The notes beneath the pieces are model-generated. The model worked only from the letters and a program-made list of their open reading frames with translations, was not told where the DNA came from and made no database searches. From assembly GCF_002139855.1 (NCBI RefSeq), contig NZ_CP018789.1, positions 62,001 to 126,000 on the forward strand: a stretch of DNA of 64,000 nt, written 5' to 3'. The stretch comes from Campylobacter porcelli (lineage in GTDB: Bacteria > Campylobacterota > Campylobacteria > Campylobacterales > Campylobacteraceae). Positions 18,290 through 29,249 of the stretch are shown here, in pieces. Within the stretch, counting starts at the first letter, position 1. Every line of letters begins with the position of its first letter. Both the position numbers and the translations under genes were made by a program.

Positions 18290-19867
18290 ATGAGTTTTAG
18301 AATAAACACCAACATAGCAGCTATGAATGCTCATGCTAACTCAGTAGTAAATGATAGAGCTCTTAGTAGCTCACTAGGTCGCCTTAGCTCTGGTCTTAGG
18401 ATACAAACAGCAGCTGATGATGCCTCAGGGCTTGTTATAGCTGATAGCTTAAAATCTCAAGCAAATTCTCTAGGTCAGGCTATATCTAATGGTAATGACG
18501 CTATAGGTATAGTCCAAACAGCTGATAAGGCTATGGATGAGCAGATTAAAATACTTGATACTATTAAAACTAAAGCTATCCAAGCAGCTCAAGATGGACA
18601 AAATAGTGATTCAAGAAGAGCTTTACAAAACGATATATCAAGACTACTTGAAGAGCTTGATATGATAGCTACTACTACAAGCTTTAATGGACAACAACTA
18701 TTAAATGGTAACTTCTCAAACAAAAACTTCCAAATAGGTGCTTATAGCAATGAGACTGCTAAGGTAAGTATAGGGGCTACAAATTCAAATACTATAGGGC
18801 ATACTAGGTTTGAGACTGTAAGCAATGTCGTGCATTCTAATTTTTCTCAAATAAGTGGATTTACTATAAAACTCAGCGGTATTGATGGCTATCCTAGTGG
18901 CTACACATTTCAAAAAATAGCTTCAGGTACAATGCAAACAGATGGATTTAAAGCAATTGCCGAAATGATGAATGGCGTAAGCGATAAAACCGGTGTAAAA
19001 GTAAATGTAAATAATACACAAATTTTTAGCGATGGAATATCTGCTGGAGACATTAAAAATTTAACAATCAACGGCGTAACAATTGGAAATATTAAAGTTC
19101 AAGCTAATGACGCTGATAATGCTCTAATCGGAGCCATCAATGCTAAAAAAGATGAAACTGGAGTAGAGGCAAGCGTTCAAAACGGCAAATTAGTATTAGC
19201 TGCTAAAGATGGTAGAGCTATTAGGATTGGAGCGTTTTCTGAGTCAGCTAAATTTATGGGCGGACAAGTTACAGGAGCATCAAATTTTACTGATGGTGGC
19301 GGTGCTGTATTCTTAGGTCAAATGACATTTATTCGTCAAGATGCTAGAGATATTAAAATAGGTATCGATGGATTATCGCAAATTTCAAATTTTACTGGCG
19401 GTGCGGCTATGATAAGTGCGGCTTCTATAGCTTCAGACGCTTATAATCAAGCTAGTGTAAATTTAAAATATATGAATTCAGGCACGATTAGTGCGGCTTT
19501 AGCCAAAGCAATGGGCTACTTCGATGGTGGAGCCTCTAATGCTGGTGGCGGCTGGGGCGATCAAGCTGGTGGCGTAAATACCTATGGTGGAGCTCAAGCT
19601 ATGGTAGATGTAGCTGAGAGTGCTAGAAAAACACTAGATAAACTAAGAGCAGATCTAGGCTCAGTCCAAAACCAATTAGTAGCTACTATTAATAATATCA
19701 CAGTTACTCAAGTCAATGTCAAATCCGCTGAAAGCCAGATAAGAGATGTGGATTTTGCTAGTGAAAGTGCGAATTTCTCTAAATTCAATATCCTAGCTCA
19801 AAGTGGTAGCTATGCTATGAGCCAAGCTAATGCAGTTCAACAAAATATATTAAGATTGTTACAATAA
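18290..19867 (+). CDS. flaA: Flagellin
   Basis: A 525-residue filament subunit. The N-terminal D0/D1 region ([17 protein letters not shown] to about residue 165) and the C-terminal D1/D0 region (last ~90 residues, ending QNILRLLQ) are strongly conserved. The middle 170-435 is the variable surface-exposed part, with many serines and threonines available for O-glycosylation. The ribosome site is AAAGGA before 18290. Only one flagellin gene is present here, whereas C. jejuni has flaA and flaB in tandem. Repeat blocks lie on both sides. It is exported by the flagellar type III system; the signal lies in the 5' region and N-terminus. Confidence 0.95.
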   Translation: MSFRINTNIAAMNAHANSVVNDRALSSSLGRLSSGLRIQTAADDASGLVIADSLKSQANSLGQAISNGNDAIGIVQTADKAMDEQIKILDTIKTKAIQAAQDGQNSDSRRALQNDISRLLEELDMIATTTSFNGQQLLNGNFSNKNFQIGAYSNETAKVSIGATNSNTIGHTRFETVSNVVHSNFSQISGFTIKLSGIDGYPSGYTFQKIASGTMQTDGFKAIAEMMNGVSDKTGVKVNVNNTQIFSDGISAGDIKNLTINGVTIGNIKVQANDADNALIGAINAKKDETGVEASVQNGKLVLAAKDGRAIRIGAFSESAKFMGGQVTGASNFTDGGGAVFLGQMTFIRQDARDIKIGIDGLSQISNFTGGAAMISAASIASDAYNQASVNLKYMNSGTISAALAKAMGYFDGGASNAGGGWGDQAGGVNTYGGAQAMVDVAESARKTLDKLRADLGSVQNQLVATINNITVTQVNVKSAESQIRDVDFASESANFSKFNILAQSGSYAMSQANAVQQNILRLLQ

Positions 19868-19889
19868 ATTTAATATATTTTAGATTTTT

Positions 19890-20445
19890 TACTTCGCTAG
19901 AGCAAAGCTAATCTTTGCGACAAATTTTTTTAAATTCTTTTCTTTAAGGGACAGGGGAAACTATAATTTGAAAGCCAAAACAGTTTCCCCTATCCCTTAA
20001 AAATCCCAACCCCTTCCCAGTTTGGCATTTTTATTTTATAAAAAGCCATATTAAACCTGAGCGTAGCTCAGCAACATTAGAAGGCTTTTACAAGGGGTTA
20101 GGGGTTGTTAAGGGGGAAGGGCAAGGTAGCTTCGCTTTTATGTTTCGTAGTGCCGTCAAACGATAGTTAGTATCGTTTGACTATTGCACCACTCAACTGC
20201 CAAAAAGCGTTCCCCTTCCCACTTAAAAATAAAAAGAATTTCTTTGTTAGCAAAGTTTTAATTTTTTTTCTTTAAGGGACAGGGGAAACTATTTTTACCT
20301 ACTTTTAACGGCGTAGCAAAGCCACGCCTAAAGTAGCAAACACTAAAGTCCCCATAAATGGGGTACCCCACTCGTGGGGACTTTAGGTGGGTCAAGGGAG
20401 TACAACTCCCTGTCGCAAAGCTGGGCTTAGCTCAGCTGCGAAGTA
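19890..20445. repeat. Composite intergenic repeat block C
   Basis: Alpha element at about 19945-20028. Reverse beta at 20081-20226 with its stem-loop TCAAACGATA/TATCGTTTGA at 20156-20180. One further alpha arm is at 20272-20292, followed by the GGCGTAGC/GCCACGCC-type hairpin and the GGGGTACCCC palindrome up to 20385. Orientation matches block B, so flagellin sits between direct repeats. No gene was found in it. Confidence 0.88.
19902..19931 (+). terminator. Putative flagellin terminator
   Basis: A GCAAAG/CTTTGC hairpin with a 5-nt loop is followed 6 nt later by seven T residues. It lies 35 bp after the flagellin stop. The stem is also part of the first repeat module of block C, so the terminator role is tentative. 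Confidence 0.45.
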
Positions 20446-20599
20446 AAAATAATATAAAACAACCATAATATTGATAAAAAATATATTTTTATTAGATTAA
20501 TTTTTTAATATAATTCAAATTTATAAAATATTTACTTAATTTTTATGCTAAATTTATGTAAAATAGTATATCATTCTAAAATTAAAAAGATAAAGTTTA

Positions 20600-20615
20600 T
20601 CCTAATTATTTAGGA
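20600..20615. promoter_or_regulatory. Palindrome upstream of nifS, possible operator
   Basis: TCCTAA-TTAT-TTAGGA is a perfect 6-bp inverted repeat 20 bp before the nifS start and just upstream of its AAGGAAAGG ribosome site. It could be an operator for an Fe-S or iron regulator (Rrf2-like) or a 5'-UTR hairpin. The rest of 20446-20634 is AT-rich and shows nothing else. Confidence 0.4.
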
Positions 20616-20631
20616 GATAAGGAAAGGATAG

Positions 20632-21825
<1,194 letters not shown>

Positions 21826-21834
21826 GGAGAGAGT

Positions 21835-22830
21835 ATGGCAAAGGGAAATTTAATAAGTGGAAATATATGGGAAGAGTATTCTCAAAAAGTGCAAAATGCG
21901 ATGAACGCTCCTAAAAATATGGGAGAGATAACAGAAGAACAAGCCAAGGCTATGGGGTGTAAATTAATCATTGCAGACCATGGGGCAGAGAGTTGTGGCG
22001 ATGCAGTAAGGCTGTACTGGGCAGTCGATGAGGCTACTGATGTGATTAAAGATGCTAAATTTAAGAGTTTTGGCTGTGGAACGGCTATAGCTAGTAGTGA
22101 TTATATGGCTGAGCTTTGTAAAGGCAAAACGGTAGATCAAGCAGTCAAAATCACAAATTTAGATGTAGAAAAGGCTATGCGTGATGATCCAGATACTCCA
22201 GCTGTCCCACCGCAAAAAATGCACTGCTCTGTTATGGCTTATGATGTGATTAAAGCAGCGGCCGCTAGCTATAAAGGGGTAGATCCAGAGCATTTTGAAG
22301 ATGAGATTATAGTGTGCGAGTGTGCTAGAGTGAGCCTTGGGACTATTAAAGAGGTTATAAGATTAAATGATTTAACAACGGTTGAAGAGATCACTCAATA
22401 TACCAAGGCGGGGGCGTTTTGTAAAAGCTGTATAAAGCCAGGCGGACATGAGAAAAGAGAGTATTATCTAGTTGATATTTTAGCAGAAGTTAGATCAGAG
22501 ATGGAGGCTGAGAAGCTAAAAGCCATCGCAGATGCGAAGATTAGCAGTAGCGGAATTGATAGCGATCTAAGCTTTGAGGAGCTAACTGTGGTTAAGCAGT
22601 TAAGGGCTGTTGAGGCTATCATAGATGAGCATGTCAGACCTATGCTTGAGATGGATGGCGGGAATATGGAGATTTTGGATATTAAATCAGAAGGCGGTAG
22701 GATTGATATTTACATTAGATATTTAGGGGCTTGTAGTGGCTGTGCTAGTGGTGCTACTGGAACTTTATATGCTATAGAAAATATACTACAAGAGAGTTTA
22801 AGTCCAAATATCAGAGTAATACCAGTATGA
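21835..22830 (+). CDS. nifU: Fe-S cluster scaffold NifU
   Basis: A 331-residue full-length NifU with three parts. The N-terminal IscU-like scaffold has cysteines in AESCGDA, FGCGTA and KMHCSV. The central [2Fe-2S] domain has CECARVS and CKSCIKPGG. The C-terminal Nfu domain has YLGACSGCASGATGT. It receives sulfur from the upstream NifS and delivers clusters to apo-proteins; this is the housekeeping Fe-S system of Campylobacter rather than a nitrogen-fixation gene. Its last codons overlap the next gene by 4 bp. Confidence 0.95.
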   Translation: MAKGNLISGNIWEEYSQKVQNAMNAPKNMGEITEEQAKAMGCKLIIADHGAESCGDAVRLYWAVDEATDVIKDAKFKSFGCGTAIASSDYMAELCKGKTVDQAVKITNLDVEKAMRDDPDTPAVPPQKMHCSVMAYDVIKAAAASYKGVDPEHFEDEIIVCECARVSLGTIKEVIRLNDLTTVEEITQYTKAGAFCKSCIKPGGHEKREYYLVDILAEVRSEMEAEKLKAIADAKISSSGIDSDLSFEELTVVKQLRAVEAIIDEHVRPMLEMDGGNMEILDIKSEGGRIDIYIRYLGACSGCASGATGTLYAIENILQESLSPNIRVIPV

Positions 22831-23210
22831 TAAGCGCTAAATTCATCGCTGATAGATACTATATCGGAGATTTGGCTAAGATTTTAGATTATGAGAATTT
22901 AAGCTCATTAGAGAATGGCTTTGGGCGTTTGGGTGAGTTTGAGTATCTAAATTTAAGGCTCGAGTGCGATGAGATAAGTGATAGCGATGGATTTAACTAT
23001 AGCGTTGATAGTCTAAATTTTGGCATTATCAACGCTAAAATAATCGATGAAGAGCTGCTAAGTAGTAGGATTTTAACTCTTAGAAATGGATTTGTAGCGA
23101 ATAAATTTAGTAGCTATCCGCTTGCTAGGATTGTTGATTTTACAACCGAATTTGAAGTCTCTTTTAATACTAAAGATATAAAATTAGGTAATATAGTGAT
23201 TAATTTATAA
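22827..23210 (+). CDS. Hypothetical protein co-transcribed with nifSU
   Basis: A 127-residue soluble protein, predicted mostly beta with many aspartate and serine residues and a single cysteine (LRLECDE). It starts inside the nifU stop (ATGA overlap), so it is translationally coupled to Fe-S assembly. I do not recognise a family. A role linked to cluster assembly is suggested by coupling only. Confidence 0.7.
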   Translation: MISAKFIADRYYIGDLAKILDYENLSSLENGFGRLGEFEYLNLRLECDEISDSDGFNYSVDSLNFGIINAKIIDEELLSSRILTLRNGFVANKFSSYPLARIVDFTTEFEVSFNTKDIKLGNIVINL

Positions 23211-23309
23211 AATTTATTTATACTTTTATTCTATTTAAAAATTTTTCAGCTAAATATAGCAAAAATTTAGTATAATAAATCCAAGAGAATTTTTCATAGA
23301 GAGTTTGAA

Positions 23310-23873
23310 ATGGTACCTAGCTGGGACGATAAGTATAGTATTGGCAATTCAGATATAGATTTGCAGCACCAAAAGCTATTTGATTTAGCCAAGAAGTCTT
23401 TTATTTATGCTAATAAGAATGTATCTCGTGAAGAAATTCGTGGTATCGTGGCTGAATTCTTTGAGTATATGAAAGAGCATTTTAAGGATGAGCAAGAGTA
23501 TATGGAGCTAATAGGTTATCCAAAACTCCAAGAGCATACTATGATACACAAAGATATTATCGCTAGTATGGCAGGTCTTATCAAAACAGCTAAAAATGTA
23601 AATGACCTAAAGGAAAATTTACTATTAATAGCTGAAAAGTGGCTAGTTGAGCATATCTTAAAAGAGGATGCTAAAATAGAGAAGTGGCGTCAAGCACAGC
23701 TACACCAAACAGAAGAAGAGCTAGTAGAAGAAAAACCACAGCAATATAGATATACATGCGGATGCGAACACAAAATTCATCTTGTCCCTAGCCACATACA
23801 TGAAAAAATACTAGCTGGTAAAAAATTCTCTTGTATGACTTGTAAGGTTGTGATTAAGATTAAGCTTTCATAG
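23310..23873 (+). CDS. Bacteriohemerythrin with C-terminal Cys cluster (HerA-like)
   Basis: A 187-residue protein. Residues 1-135 form a hemerythrin diiron-oxo domain with ligands in DLQHQKLFD, EHFKDEQEYM, QEHTMIHKD and EHILKEDAKI. The last 45 residues hold CGCEH and CMTC pairs, which look like a zinc-ribbon tail. In C. jejuni a hemerythrin beside nifS/nifU protects Fe-S enzymes from oxygen, and the same neighbourhood suggests the same role here. It lies 100 bp after the previous gene and probably has its own promoter. Confidence 0.9.
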   Translation: MVPSWDDKYSIGNSDIDLQHQKLFDLAKKSFIYANKNVSREEIRGIVAEFFEYMKEHFKDEQEYMELIGYPKLQEHTMIHKDIIASMAGLIKTAKNVNDLKENLLLIAEKWLVEHILKEDAKIEKWRQAQLHQTEEELVEEKPQQYRYTCGCEHKIHLVPSHIHEKILAGKKFSCMTCKVVIKIKLS

Positions 23874-23942
23874 GTAAAATCCATAATTAATAGTAAAAGG
23901 TATATAAATGGATATTAAATTTATTATTAATGTAGTTGATAG

Positions 23943-25361
23943 ATGATAAATATTAAATTTAATCCATTTTATAGATTTAAGCGAAAAAACCATATTATAA
24001 CGACTACTGATTTATATAAAAATATAATTTATAACTACTCAAGTAAATTTATACCAAAAAAGAAAAAGAGGGTTTATAATAGCGATTTTAGTGCTACTTA
24101 TATTAAGACTAAATCTCTTACAAGTTTAAGATTTAAAAGTGATAAAAAAGAGAATTTACACAATCAAATCATATCTTATGCTTACGAAGAGCTGCTCTTA
24201 AATCCATCAAAAGAGTATAAAATCAACTATTTTATAAACAAAGATGGAAGTTATACTATATATGTAATTGATATGCAAATAGCCTTAGATGGGCTTAGAG
24301 CTATGCAAAAAACTTTGCAAAATATAGATATTGTCATACCTTCTGCGTTACTAATGAGTGGATTTTATAGTAGTGGATTGATGGATAAAAATGGGGTGGA
24401 TTGCTATATATTTTTTGATGAAAATGAGAGCTATATGAGCTTTTATAAGGCTGGGGAGTATATTTTTCATCATAATATTATTTATGATACCATCTGGTCT
24501 ATATCTAAGGCAAATGGGATTGAGTGTAATGGCGAGATAATAGATAAAAATATTGATAAATTTAGCGATCTTATAAAGGCTACTATAGAGACTATGCAAA
24601 GCATTGCTAATATCGATAAAATCATTGCTGATAGGATATTTCTTAGCTCTTTTATAGGGGATTTGAAAGGATTTAATATAGCCTTATCAAATCACCTTAT
24701 GAAAAGTGTAAATGGGTTTGATTTTTTGAGTAAATTTAATAGCAAATCAGTGATTAATCTGATGATTGCTATATATGCTAAGGAGCTAATTAGCAATAAA
24801 ATTAAGTTAGAATTTAATATATTTGATAGGGTTGAGCCACTATATAAAAGGGCAGATGGAAGGCTTTTTATAGCTCTTATTTTAGGTGCTATTTTGGGTA
24901 TGACATATCCAATTTATATGCTGGTTTTAGCTCATAATTTAGATATAAAAAGCAAAGAGATTAAGCATAATCTAAGCATTGAAAGCTCTAGCGTAGATAG
25001 TTTAAAAGGTATTTTGCTATCTATAAATCAAAATCTAGATAATATATCTAAAGAAGAGCAAAATATAAAAGATAATATAAATCTAAATTTAAATAAAATA
25101 GACAATATAGCAGCTAAAATAAATAATCCAAATTTAGCTATAACACTATCAAAGATTGTAAAATCAATGGATAATGAGCTACTTAGGGCTAGGAGTATAA
25201 GGCTAAATAATGGAGTGATAACCATCGCAGTAGTCGCTCAAAATACTCAAAATATAAATAATTTTATAAATAAATTTAGCATAGCTAGGGTAGGTCAGAT
25301 AATTAATAATAAAAATTATTTTGAATCAAATATCACAATAGGTTTAGATAATGGAATTTAA
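23943..25361 (+). CDS. Competence system inner-membrane protein (PilM/PilN-like position)
   Basis: A 472-residue protein. The first ~300 residues are soluble with an actin-like/PilM flavour that I cannot prove. One membrane span follows near 310-330 (LILGAILGMTYPIYMLVLA), then a long coiled-coil region rich in N, I, D and K and a small C-terminal domain. It opens the cts operon and overlaps the next gene by 11 bp. By order it occupies the place of PilM-PilN in type IV pilus assembly. In C. jejuni the matching gene may be ctsX, but I cannot confirm the name. Confidence 0.7.
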   Translation: MINIKFNPFYRFKRKNHIITTTDLYKNIIYNYSSKFIPKKKKRVYNSDFSATYIKTKSLTSLRFKSDKKENLHNQIISYAYEELLLNPSKEYKINYFINKDGSYTIYVIDMQIALDGLRAMQKTLQNIDIVIPSALLMSGFYSSGLMDKNGVDCYIFFDENESYMSFYKAGEYIFHHNIIYDTIWSISKANGIECNGEIIDKNIDKFSDLIKATIETMQSIANIDKIIADRIFLSSFIGDLKGFNIALSNHLMKSVNGFDFLSKFNSKSVINLMIAIYAKELISNKIKLEFNIFDRVEPLYKRADGRLFIALILGAILGMTYPIYMLVLAHNLDIKSKEIKHNLSIESSSVDSLKGILLSINQNLDNISKEEQNIKDNINLNLNKIDNIAAKINNPNLAITLSKIVKSMDNELLRARSIRLNNGVITIAVVAQNTQNINNFINKFSIARVGQIINNKNYFESNITIGLDNGI

Positions 25362-25917
25362 AAGCCTATTAGAAGAACGCACTAAAAAAGAGCAATATAT
25401 GATATTTTTGGGTGGATTTTTGATTGTATTTTATCTATTTTATCTTAGTTGGGACTATTTTGAAAGGCTATATCTTAAGGCTTTGATGAGATATGAGAAT
25501 GGTCTTAGTGGATATTTGAAGATAAACTCACCTACTGAAATTCAAAATCGCATAGAGGTAGCAAGTCAAAAACTTAAAGATAAAAAGCAAGAGCTAGAGA
25601 GATTAAAATTCGAAAATGAGTTTATCCAAGCCCACGCAAAATCGCTATCAACGCAATTATCTAAATTTAGCTCAAGTAGTGAAATTCTAGCCTTTATAAG
25701 CTCAAAAGCCTTAGAAAATAGCCTTAAAATATCTAAAATTTCACCAAATCAAATAGGCTCAAATATAAGCTATGATTATAATATATCATTTAACTCTACT
25801 TTTGATTTAACCTTGAGATTTATAGATGAGCTTGAGGGGGCTTTATTAGAAATTAGCGAGGCGAGATTTGAGCCGTATAATAGCGAAATTCGTGTGCTGT
25901 CTTGGGGAATAAGATGA
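25351..25917 (+). CDS. PilO-like competence membrane protein
   Basis: A 188-residue protein with one N-terminal span (MIFLGGFLIVFYLFYLSW), a coiled coil of about 50 residues (VASQKLKDKKQELERLKF) and a small periplasmic alpha/beta domain. This is the PilO/GspM layout. It overlaps both neighbours (11 bp upstream, 4 bp downstream). It may correspond to C. jejuni CtsR, but this is not proven. Confidence 0.7.
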   Translation: MEFKSLLEERTKKEQYMIFLGGFLIVFYLFYLSWDYFERLYLKALMRYENGLSGYLKINSPTEIQNRIEVASQKLKDKKQELERLKFENEFIQAHAKSLSTQLSKFSSSSEILAFISSKALENSLKISKISPNQIGSNISYDYNISFNSTFDLTLRFIDELEGALLEISEARFEPYNSEIRVLSWGIR

Positions 25918-26285
25918 GAGTTATATTTATGATTTGGCTGTTTTTAGCTGCGGCTGAGGCTCAAGATCTTAATAGCAAGTATAAATATATACTAGATTTA
26001 TATAATAAGCTTAACTCACGGGCGAATTTGGTAGATATAAACCAGGTTAAATCCCCATTTTTTATAGAGAAAATTAGCCATTCAAAGCCAGATTTAACCC
26101 CATTAAATTTAGAAGCCATAATCCAAAATCGAGCCAAAATCAACTCCAAATGGTATGAAGCAGGCAAGGAGTATGAAAATTTATATATAATAGAGATTAA
26201 AAACTCAACCGCCTCTGTGATTTATGATAATAGACAGATGGATTTAAAAATCCTTGAAAGTAGCAGTAGCGTTGAAGTATATTAA
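25914..26285 (+). CDS. PilP-like exported protein of the competence operon
   Basis: A 123-residue protein with a signal peptide (MRVIFMIWLFLAAAEA). The C-terminal half (INSKWYEAGKEYENLYIIEI) resembles PilP/GspC beta domains that contact the secretin. The ATG at 25914 overlaps the previous stop (ATGA); a TTG 12 nt upstream is less likely. Its end overlaps the secretin gene start by 14 bp. Confidence 0.7.
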   Translation: MRVIFMIWLFLAAAEAQDLNSKYKYILDLYNKLNSRANLVDINQVKSPFFIEKISHSKPDLTPLNLEAIIQNRAKINSKWYEAGKEYENLYIIEIKNSTASVIYDNRQMDLKILESSSSVEVY

Positions 26286-27726
26286 TATAATTTTAATTAT
26301 CTTAGCTATAAATTTAAATGCCAATGAATGTAGGGATAAGAGGCTTGATATGAGCCTAAAGCCATCTATAACCTCATATGAGATTTTAACCCAATTGGCT
26401 GATATTTGTAAATTTAGCATTGTTTTAAGCGACGCAAATACCACAAAAATATTAAAAACCCCTACAACAATGATTAGCATTTCACGCCTTAGCCTTGATG
26501 AGATTATAAAGATAATAGCTAATTCCAACGCTCTTAGCTATGAATTTAAAGATAATATTTTAAATTTCTCATTTATCCAGACCAAAACTTTTAAAATGGA
26601 TTATATAATCTCATCAAGATATGGTCAAGCCATCACCAAAGCCTCAGTAGATTCTGCTCCTATTGAGATTAACTCTCAAAACAGTAGTAGTCAAAATTAC
26701 GATGAAAATAGTCAAGAAAATATCATTAAAACTACAGAGAAATTTGACTTTTGGCAAGATTTAGCCACCCAGCTTAAATCCATCTTAAATAGCCACAACG
26801 ATCCATATATAGCCACAACTCCTATCATAAACAGAGCCGCCGGATTAATCCATATCACCGGCACTGCTAATCAGCTCAAAAGAGCCAAAGAGTATCTAGA
26901 CCTACTCTCATTAAGATTGAAAAGACAGGTCTTAATCGATGTTAAGATCATATCTGTAGAGCTAGATAATAGCTATACAAAGGGGGTTGATTGGAGTAAA
27001 TTTGAGCTTGGATTTAGTAGCTATTTAGATGATGGAACTCCATCTAGATTAAGCTTTCATAAAGGCACTACGCAAAATCCCGCCCAGAGCCTAAGGGGTA
27101 TATCTGGTGGATTTATAATTGGCGGGAATTTGCGCTTAAGCCTAGATGGAGTGCTAAATTTCTTAAATAGCAATGGCAAAACCCACATAGTCTCAAGTCC
27201 GAAAATTATGACTATGAATAACCAACAAGCCCTAATCTCTGTAGGCGATAATATAAATTATAGAATCGCTGAAGATATAACCAATAACGAAACTAGCCAA
27301 ATCACCAAAACGACTTATAAACAGCACTCTGTTTTTATAGGAATTTTGCTAAATTTACTCCCTGAAATTAGCGATAATGATCGAATAATGTTAAGGATAA
27401 ATCCTAGCTTAAGCAGTTTTAAATACTCAGCTGATGATATTAAGCAGACCTTGCCTAGAGTAATTGCCCCTGATACAATGCAAAAGAAGCTCTCTACCGT
27501 GGTTGAAGTAGCCAGTGGCGATAGCATAATCTTAGGCGGATTAATCGCTAAAACTCTAAGCAATGAGATAAATAAGGTGCCGCTTTTAGGCGATATCCCC
27601 TTGCTTGGATATTTATTTAAAAGCGATACGCAAATAGATAAGAAAAATGAGCTAATATTCATCATCACCCCAACTATAATCAATGACCCACTACCATTAA
27701 AAGATTTAGGATATGAAGCTTTATGA
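26272..27726 (+). CDS. ctsD: Secretin of the competence system (CtsD-like)
   Basis: An outer-membrane channel of about 484 residues. The signal peptide is MKYINIILIILAINLNAN, N-terminal N-domains run to about residue 230, and a secretin C-terminal domain follows, with VSSPKIMTMNNQQALISVGD and SGDSIILGGLIAKTLS. It should let DNA or a pseudopilus pass the outer membrane during natural transformation. The frame opens at a TTG at 26254; the TTG at 26272 gives a cleaner signal peptide. No ribosome site is obvious, consistent with coupling to the overlapping upstream gene. Confidence 0.85.
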   Translation: MKYINIILIILAINLNANECRDKRLDMSLKPSITSYEILTQLADICKFSIVLSDANTTKILKTPTTMISISRLSLDEIIKIIANSNALSYEFKDNILNFSFIQTKTFKMDYIISSRYGQAITKASVDSAPIEINSQNSSSQNYDENSQENIIKTTEKFDFWQDLATQLKSILNSHNDPYIATTPIINRAAGLIHITGTANQLKRAKEYLDLLSLRLKRQVLIDVKIISVELDNSYTKGVDWSKFELGFSSYLDDGTPSRLSFHKGTTQNPAQSLRGISGGFIIGGNLRLSLDGVLNFLNSNGKTHIVSSPKIMTMNNQQALISVGDNINYRIAEDITNNETSQITKTTYKQHSVFIGILLNLLPEISDNDRIMLRINPSLSSFKYSADDIKQTLPRVIAPDTMQKKLSTVVEVASGDSIILGGLIAKTLSNEINKVPLLGDIPLLGYLFKSDTQIDKKNELIFIITPTIINDPLPLKDLGYEAL

Positions 27727-29249
27727 ATGAGATTATATCTAATCTACAAAATAGCGCCATCACACCTAGCCAAGCGGCCAAAGATTTAGGCATTAGCCAA
27801 GATGAATTTTGTGAAATTTTAAGCAGTAAATTTGGCTATGAAGTGGCTGATATGGAGCTTGTAGATTACTCTTTGGCTGATAGTTTGCCACTTGATATGA
27901 TTATTAAATTTGAGATTTTGCCTATTAAATTTGAGCTAAACTGCGTCCATATAGCTACAAAAAACCCATTTGATATAGCTATAATCTCAAAGCTTAGAAA
28001 TATCTACAAAGATAAAATCATAAAGCTACTAATCGCCCCACCATCTAAGCTAGATAAGAAATTAGCCAAGATAGCTTTATATTATGGTTTAAATAGCATA
28101 ATCTTACAAGTTAGAGCCCAGATAAACTCCAAAGACTCAAGCGATGATAGTGCGGTTTTAAAGCTAATTGATAGAATTTTAATAAGCGCTATAGAGCTAG
28201 GCTCAAGCGATATTCATATCGAGCCAAGCGGGAGTGGGGCTATCGTTAGAGTTCGAATTGATGGTGTTTTGTGCGAGTTATTTGAGTTTGATGGTGATAT
28301 ATATAATACCTTAATTGGCAGGATAAAACTACTAGCGAATTTAGATATCGCCGAGCATAAAAAGCCCCAAGATGGCAGATTTACCTATAGTATAGATGAT
28401 CGAGATATTGATTTTAGGATCTCTGTTTTGCCAGTTATAGGCGGTCAAAGTGTGGTGCTTAGGATACTTGATACTCATAAGATGATTGTAGATTTACAAA
28501 ATTTGGGTTTAAATGAGATAAATTTAAATTTACTCAAAAAATCAATATCCAAAAGCTATGGAATGATATTAGTTACTGGCCCTACAGGAAGTGGCAAGAC
28601 AACTACTATATATTCAGCATTAAATGAGCTAAAAGGCAAAACCAAAAAGATAATCACAATAGAAGAGCCCATAGAGTATCAGATGGGCTATTTACAGCAA
28701 GTTGCAGTAGGCGATAGGGCTGGTGTTAGCTTTGAAACTGCGCTTAGAGCAGCACTCCGCCAAGATCCAGATATAATAATGATAGGAGAGATTAGAGATC
28801 ATCAAAGCCTTCGCACCGCTATAGGAGCAGCACTTACAGGGCATTTGGTTTTATCAACCTTACATACAAATAACGCTATAAGTGCTATAGATAGAATGAT
28901 AGATATGGGGCTTGAGCGTTATTTGATTAGCGGTGCGGTGGTGGCCATAATGGCTCAACGATTAGCTAGAAAACTTTGCCAACATTGTAAAGAAAGGGTT
29001 GAAAATAATCGCTATAAGGCTCGTGGTTGCGCTCATTGTGTGGGAACTGGATATAGTGGAAGAGTGATAATTAGCGAAATTTTACAAATCACTCCAAATT
29101 TAGCCTCTTTAATAGCCAAAGCCACGCCAAGTAGCGTGATTTTAGATGAGGCCATAAAAGAGGGCTTTGTCCCTATGTCTGATAGTGGCTTTAAGCTAGT
29201 AGAAAGTGGCGTAACTAGCCTAGAAGAGCTCTTAAGCTTAATTAGATGA
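27723..29249 (+). CDS. ctsE: GspE/PilB-type assembly ATPase (CtsE-like)
   Basis: A 508-residue hexameric ATPase. An N-terminal MshEN-like domain precedes the motor domain: Walker A GPTGSGKTTT, Asp box IITIEEPIEYQ, Walker B DPDIIMIGEIRD and His box GHLVLSTLHTNNA. A C4 zinc element is seen as CQHCKER and CAHCVGTGYSG. It powers pseudopilus assembly for DNA uptake. It overlaps both the secretin and the ctsF-like genes by 4 bp. Confidence 0.9.
   Translation: MNEIISNLQNSAITPSQAAKDLGISQDEFCEILSSKFGYEVADMELVDYSLADSLPLDMIIKFEILPIKFELNCVHIATKNPFDIAIISKLRNIYKDKIIKLLIAPPSKLDKKLAKIALYYGLNSIILQVRAQINSKDSSDDSAVLKLIDRILISAIELGSSDIHIEPSGSGAIVRVRIDGVLCELFEFDGDIYNTLIGRIKLLANLDIAEHKKPQDGRFTYSIDDRDIDFRISVLPVIGGQSVVLRILDTHKMIVDLQNLGLNEINLNLLKKSISKSYGMILVTGPTGSGKTTTIYSALNELKGKTKKIITIEEPIEYQMGYLQQVAVGDRAGVSFETALRAALRQDPDIIMIGEIRDHQSLRTAIGAALTGHLVLSTLHTNNAISAIDRMIDMGLERYLISGAVVAIMAQRLARKLCQHCKERVENNRYKARGCAHCVGTGYSGRVIISEILQITPNLASLIAKATPSSVILDEAIKEGFVPMSDSGFKLVESGVTSLEELLSLIR

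Noticed and set aside
23908-23946. 12-codon frame just before the competence operon
   Set aside because: Very short, low complexity and overlapping the next start; could be a leader, but nothing supports it.
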